Source of the DNA: Bdellovibrionales bacterium
GTDB lineage: Bacteria; Bdellovibrionota; UBA2428
DNA length: 64,000 nt
Direction: 5' to 3'
Assembly: GCA_018266335.1 (NCBI GenBank)
Contig: JAFEAR010000176.1
Coordinates: forward strand, 1 to 64,000
The notes beneath the pieces are model-generated. The model did no database searches, was not told the origin of the DNA, and saw nothing but the letters and a program-made list of their open reading frames with translations. Below, piece by piece: positions 60,872 through 64,000 of the stretch (positions within the stretch are counted from its first letter, which is position 1; each line of letters starts with the position of its first letter). The position numbers and the translations under genes are program-made.

Positions 60872-60948
60872 TGGCGGGCCAGCCAGGGCTCGAACCTGGA
60901 ACCTTAGGATTTGGAATCCCACGCTCTACCAATTAGAGCTACTGACCC
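60872..60948 (-). tRNA. trnW: tRNA-Trp (CCA)
   Basis: A full cloverleaf folds on the minus strand. The acceptor GGGTCAG pairs with CTGGCCC, the D arm is GCTC/GAGC, the anticodon loop TTCCAAA has anticodon CCA, and the T arm is CCAGG/CCTGG with TTCGAGC. The 3' CCA is encoded. 77 nt. It sits 12 nt before secE and may be processed from the secE-nusG transcript. Confidence 0.96.
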
Positions 60949-60963
60949 TTTAAAAATACCCTT

Positions 60964-61005
60964 AAAACAAAATCAGGGGCTCTAATCGCTAGATTAGAGC
61001 CCCTG
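60964..61005 (-). terminator. Rho-independent terminator of tuf
   Basis: A perfect 13-bp stem (arms 60974-60986 and 60993-61005) with a 6-nt loop, followed on the minus strand by ATTTTGTTTT. It lies 25 nt past the tuf stop and separates the tRNA-tuf unit from tRNA-Trp-secE. Confidence 0.9.
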
Positions 61006-61030
61006 TTAACTTAACTAAGAGAACAGAGCG

Positions 61031-62215
61031 TTATTCAATGATGCTTGCAACAACGCCTGCGCCGACCGTACGGCCACCTTCGCGGATAGCGAAGCGGAGT
61101 TCTTTTTCCATTGCGATCGGAGTGATGAGCTCAACCGTCATGGAAACTTTATCTCCGGGCATAACCATCTCCGTGCCTTCGGGAAGGGTTACAGAACCCG
61201 TCACGTCAGTGGTACGGAAGTAGAATTGCGGGCGGTAGCCGTTGAAGAATGCCGTGTGACGGCCGCCTTCTTCTTTTTTCAAGATATAAGCTTCGGCCGT
61301 GAACTTCTTGTGAGGAGTTACGGAACCGGGCTTAGCGAGAACTTGGCCACGCTCAACTTCTTCTTTTTTCGTACCGCGGAGCAGAGCGCCGATGTTGTCA
61401 CCAGCCTCACCTTGGTCGAGGAGTTTGCGGAACATTTCAACGCCGGTAACGGTCGTTTTGATGGTCGGACGGAGACCGATGATTTCGATTTCCTCGCCCA
61501 CTTTGACGATACCGCGCTCAACGCGACCCGTAACAACCGTTCCACGACCAGAGATCGAGAACACGTCTTCAACGGGCATAAGGAAGGGCTTGTCTTTCGG
61601 ACGTTCCGGCAGCGGAATGTAAGAATCGACAGCGTCCATCAGTTTGTTAACGGCTTCCACGCCGCCAGCATCGCCTTCGAGGGCTTTGAGAGCCGAACCG
61701 CGGATGATGGGGATCGTGTCGCCGGGGAATTCGTACTTGCTGAGGAGTTCGCGAACTTCGAGTTCAACGAGGTCGAGCAATTCTGCGTCGTCGACCATGT
61801 CGCACTTGTTCAAGAAAACCACCAGAGCGGGAACGCCGACCTGACGTGCCAGCAGGATGTGCTCGCGCGTTTGGGGCATCGGACCGTCAGCAGCGGAAAC
61901 GACGAGAATAGCGCCGTCCATCTGAGCTGCGCCAGTGATCATGTTCTTCACGTAGTCGGCGTGGCCGGGGCAATCGACGTGAGCGTAGTGACGCTTCGCC
62001 GTTTGGTATTCAACGTGGGAGGTGTTGATCGTGATACCGCGCTCACGCTCTTCGGGAGCGTTGTCGATCTGATCGTAGGCTTTGAAAACGGCTCCGCCTT
62101 TGGTCGACAGAACTTTCGTGATCGCCGCGGTGAGTGAGGTTTTGCCATGGTCAACGTGACCGATGGTGCCGATGTTTACGTGCGGCTTATCTCTCGAAAA
62201 CTTCTCTTTAGACAT
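61031..62215 (-). CDS. tuf: Translation elongation factor Tu
   Basis: The 394-residue GTPase delivers aminoacyl-tRNA. G1 is [14 protein letters not shown]2 in [16 protein letters not shown]3 [14 protein letters not shown]4 NKCDMVDD. I start at [12 protein letters not shown] (62215); AGGAGG lies 12 nt upstream, a somewhat long spacing. It follows tRNA-Gly and tRNA-Thr in a tufB-like layout. It is the only tuf in this window. Confidence 0.97.
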   Translation of the reverse strand: MSKEKFSRDKPHVNIGTIGHVDHGKTSLTAAITKVLSTKGGAVFKAYDQIDNAPEERERGITINTSHVEYQTAKRHYAHVDCPGHADYVKNMITGAAQMDGAILVVSAADGPMPQTREHILLARQVGVPALVVFLNKCDMVDDAELLDLVELEVRELLSKYEFPGDTIPIIRGSALKALEGDAGGVEAVNKLMDAVDSYIPLPERPKDKPFLMPVEDVFSISGRGTVVTGRVERGIVKVGEEIEIIGLRPTIKTTVTGVEMFRKLLDQGEAGDNIGALLRGTKKEEVERGQVLAKPGSVTPHKKFTAEAYILKKEEGGRHTAFFNGYRPQFYFRTTDVTGSVTLPEGTEMVMPGDKVSMTVELITPIAMEKELRFAIREGGRTVGAGVVASIIE

Positions 62216-62378
62216 GGATAACTCTAGCCTCCTTAAAAATTCACGAGCCACTCTTTTTGGGGCTCAAATGATACCGTTTTTGCTCGACCAACGCGGCTCT
62301 TCTAGCAGCGCCAGCACGGGCTTATATCAAACAAAACACAGAGAGACCAGGGCCTAGGTTTCAATTCCCTAGGGACAC

Positions 62379-62453
<75 letters not shown>

Positions 62454-62467
62454 GCTCTCCACCTAAA

Positions 62468-62543
62468 TGGAGCGGGAGACGAGGCTCGAACCCGCAACCC
62501 TCAGCTTGGAAGGCTGATGCTCTACCAATTGAGCTACTCCCGC
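62468..62543 (-). tRNA. trnG: tRNA-Gly (TCC)
   Basis: Cloverleaf on the minus strand: acceptor GCGGGAG/CTCCCGC, anticodon stem TCAGC/GCTGA with loop CTTCCAA (anticodon TCC), T loop TTCGAGC. Discriminator T, encoded CCA. 76 nt. Gly(TCC) and Thr(GGT) before tuf match the enterobacterial tufB layout, but no tRNA-Tyr is present. Confidence 0.96.
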
Positions 62544-62547
62544 GCCC

Positions 62548-62589
62548 CCAGACCCGAAGGTCTGGTCTTCCGTAGACTTTCGCCTACAG
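62548..62589 (-). promoter_or_regulatory. Structured leader: tandem UUCG and GAAA tetraloop hairpins before tRNA-Gly
   Basis: On the minus strand the upstream hairpin (62570-62589) has an 8-bp stem with two G-U pairs and a GAAA loop. The next (62548-62565) is CCAGACC-TTCG-GGTCTGG with a C(UUCG)G tetraloop. tRNA-Gly starts 4 nt after it. No T tract follows, so neither is a terminator. They may protect or position the 5' leader of the tRNA-tuf transcript. Confidence 0.6.
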
Positions 62590-62598
62590 AAAAGCTGG

Positions 62599-62627
62599 GT
62601 CGTACTACCCCTTGAACGACATTTCAA
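62599..62627 (-). promoter_or_regulatory. Weak candidate promoter of the tRNA-Gly/Thr-tuf unit
   Basis: On the minus strand TTGAAA (62622-62627) and TACGAC (62599-62604) are 17 nt apart. The -35 matches 5/6 but the -10 only 3/6. A CCTTGAA/TTCAAGG dyad overlaps the -35. The divergent secreted-protein gene starts 20 nt away, so its control signals may be interleaved. Confidence 0.3.
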
Positions 62628-62647
62628 GGAGCCGTAGTATCGGAATC

Positions 62648-62977
62648 ATGAAATCACTCTTTTTTGTCACCCTCGCTCTTAGTTTGCCCGCCCTAGCCCA
62701 GATCGGAAAAGGAAAGGAAGCCTTCCCTAGCTCCGGAGTGGACATCCAGGGAGTGAAAGTTACCGAGACTCCTTCCAAGGAGCTGATTCAGCGCCCGCTG
62801 GGTCGTTTTGACGTCAAAAAGGACGACGTAATCAAGGCCATTGATGGCCAGGCGGTTAGCCCGATCGAAGGCGCTTCCCGGCTTCACGCCCACGAGACCG
62901 AAATTAAGGAAGTAACGGTCATGCGCCAAGGTAAGGAAGTAAAACTCGCTCCGAGACTGCTCAAAAAGGCGAAATAA
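62648..62977 (+). CDS. Small secreted PDZ-like protein
   Basis: The 109-residue product has a signal peptide (MKSLFFVTLALSLPALAQ) and a compact region at about 55-105. There LGRFDVKKDDVIKAIDGQAV followed by a strand with VTVMRQGKEVKL resembles the GDxIxxINGxxV core of PDZ domains. I start at the signal-peptide ATG; AAGGAG lies 17 nt upstream, too far for normal initiation, so start usage is uncertain. It ends exactly where the convergent PDZ-like gene ends. Function unknown. Confidence 0.6.
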   Translation: MKSLFFVTLALSLPALAQIGKGKEAFPSSGVDIQGVKVTETPSKELIQRPLGRFDVKKDDVIKAIDGQAVSPIEGASRLHAHETEIKEVTVMRQGKEVKLAPRLLKKAK

Positions 62978-63385
62978 TCAGGGCAAGGGGCCGCATCCGA
63001 TTAAGGTGAGGGGGTTGCAGGGATAACGCGGGTCATTCGTGGCCGCGAAGGTGTCCCTGCCCCGTCGAACCTTGAAGAACCACCGCCGCGGCCGATAGCG
63101 CGCATACCAAGCGCACGTGCCTTCGAACTGTTTCACCGTTCGCACTTTAACTCCGTTCACTTCTCCAATGAGATCCCCCACTCGCAAGCCTCCCCGTCGG
63201 GGCGCAATCACCTGCGCGTAACTGGTGGGACGAATTTTTTGCACCACGACACCGCGGGGCGAGTCGCGCAACAGCATCCCCATGCGCTGCGACCAGGCCG
63301 CGCGGTGGTGACGGGTGGCCGTGCGCGCTTCGGCTGCGGACAGCAGCGAGAAGAATCCCAAGGCGAAGAATAGGAAATGCTTCAT
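62978..63385 (-). CDS. Small secreted PDZ-like protein
   Basis: The 135-residue product has a signal peptide (cut near AEA, residue 20) and a PDZ-like core: GVVVQKIRPTSYAQVIAPRR then GGLRVGDLIGEVNGVKV. The C-terminus is basic and has paired cysteines (YPCNPLTLIGCGPLP) that may form a disulfide with Cys near CAWYARY. It overlaps the cytochrome gene upstream by 4 nt, so the two are probably co-translated. Partner unknown. Confidence 0.6.
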   Translation of the reverse strand: MKHFLFFALGFFSLLSAAEARTATRHHRAAWSQRMGMLLRDSPRGVVVQKIRPTSYAQVIAPRRGGLRVGDLIGEVNGVKVRTVKQFEGTCAWYARYRPRRWFFKVRRGRDTFAATNDPRYPCNPLTLIGCGPLP

Positions 63386-64000
63386 AGGGAAACTCCCTTA
63401 CAAGGAGGAAGATTTTCGAAGGGCGTTGCGAGGAGCTGAGCTTCGTTCACGTTCTTTTCCTGCAAAATTTTTTGCAGAGAATCTTTCATCTGTTTGAGTT
63501 CCGGGGAGTTCTTCCAATGGGCTTCGTCCATGCCCGTTGTGGCGAGTGGCGGCATAGGTGTTTTTTTGCGCTGATTCGCAGGCAAATCCCACATGGAAAG
63601 TCGATAGTAGAGACGCTCGGCGCACCCGCGCAGTGTCGCGGCGACATCGCGGCCTTCTTCGAGCAAAAAATTGGGAGGCGTGGGTTGCGGGGAAGCGTGG
63701 CACATAGCGCAGCTAGACTGCAGAGTGGAGAGAAAGGCCGAATCGAGCCCAGTTACAGGATGCAGAAGGGGGGCCGGCAAGGGGTCGACTTCGGGCGCGG
63801 GGAGGCCCGAGGCATCCGCAGAGCTCCGCGGAGTCGCCAGGCCAAGCTCGGAATAAATTGCGCCGAGCAATAAACTTCTACGAATGGGGCCCGCCCCCAA
63901 GGCGAGATCCTCGCCATTGCCCTTGGTGGCGAGACGGCCGAGAGCCGCGGTCAGCAAAGAAAAATCGTTCAGCAGAACAATTTCGACGTGCGCGCGCGTG
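63382..64000 (-). CDS. Mono-haem c-type cytochrome-like protein (5' truncated by window)
   Basis: The frame is open to the window edge, so the N-terminus and any signal peptide are outside. The 200 or so visible residues carry one haem-attachment site, SSCAMCHASPQPTP, and a later Met/Pro region (KKTPMPPLATTGM) that could supply the axial Met. No other domain is recognised. It could be a client of the ResB/CcsA system encoded in this window; this is inference. Overlaps the downstream PDZ-like gene by 4 nt. Confidence 0.7.
   Translation of the reverse strand, partial: TRAHVEIVLLNDFSLLTAALGRLATKGNGEDLALGAGPIRRSLLLGAIYSELGLATPRSSADASGLPAPEVDPLPAPLLHPVTGLDSAFLSTLQSSCAMCHASPQPTPPNFLLEEGRDVAATLRGCAERLYYRLSMWDLPANQRKKTPMPPLATTGMDEAHWKNSPELKQMKDSLQKILQEKNVNEAQLLATPFENLPPCKGVSL

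Overview
The window reads as chromosomal DNA of a Gram-negative bacterium. The supporting genes are an LptE-like lipoprotein, an Mla lipid-transport system, several lipobox or signal-peptide proteins and C-terminal beta-barrel signatures. A mevalonate-pathway cluster, system II cytochrome c maturation (ResB/CcsA), an orphan FliL-like protein, an HD-GYP protein and a PgpH-type 7TM-HD protein together fit Bdellovibrionota or a related deltaproteobacterial lineage. That placement is inferred from gene content only; no alignment was run. Genes are packed tightly, often with 1 to 17 nt overlaps, and no gene-free stretch exceeds about 200 bases. I see no insertion sequence, prophage, integrase or CRISPR array.

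Region 1 (1-3.4 kb, + strand): mevalonate-pathway genes (end of a probable phosphomevalonate kinase, mvaD, a CPBP-like membrane protein, mevalonate kinase), then a small barrel-like protein. Region 2 (3.4-15.3 kb): a prodomain-less subtilase (-); a truncated acetyltransferase, a PhzF-family enzyme and a lipoprotein (+); then a seven-gene overlapping minus-strand operon resB-ccsA-engB-surA_N-like-rimI-pyrK-pyrD. After it come a free-standing subtilisin-prodomain-like secreted protein (+), a FliL-like protein (-) and an HD-GYP protein (+). Region 3 (15.4-24.8 kb): pgpH-ybeY-prfB (-), with prfB carrying an intact programmed +1 frameshift site; mazG and rpsT (+); lptE-holA (-); dciA-like (+).

Region 4 (22.7-31.8 kb, mostly -): alr-mlaE-mlaF-mlaD-TPR protein, a BolA-family protein with a basic tail (+), and a membrane pyrophosphatase. 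Region 5 (31.9-62.5 kb, all -) is about 30 kb of gene-expression machinery. In transcription order it holds tRNA-Gly, tRNA-Thr, tuf; tRNA-Trp, secE, nusG, rplK, rplA, rplJ, rplL, rpoB, rpoC; rpsL, rpsG; fusA; the S10-spc block from rpsJ to secY; adk; rpmJ, rpsM, rpsK, rpoA, rplQ; tlpA; rpsN. The order is classical but edited. rplC, rpsD and infA are absent from their usual places, rpsN has moved behind tlpA, tuf sits with tRNAs, and a strong terminator separates rpsG from fusA. Region 6 (62.6-64 kb): two small secreted PDZ-like proteins in convergent orientation and the end of a c-type cytochrome gene.

The most intriguing observation is an apparent split prosubtilase. The protease at 3423-4457 starts its mature domain straight after the signal peptide, and a separate exported I9/fervidolysin-type prodomain is encoded at 12988-13347. 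The best-supported special feature is the prfB autoregulatory frameshift. Other points worth checking are an MlaD with a predicted C-terminal outer-membrane barrel, repeated Lys/Ala-rich tails on ribosomal proteins, and a leader with GAAA and UUCG tetraloop hairpins upstream of the tRNA-tuf unit.
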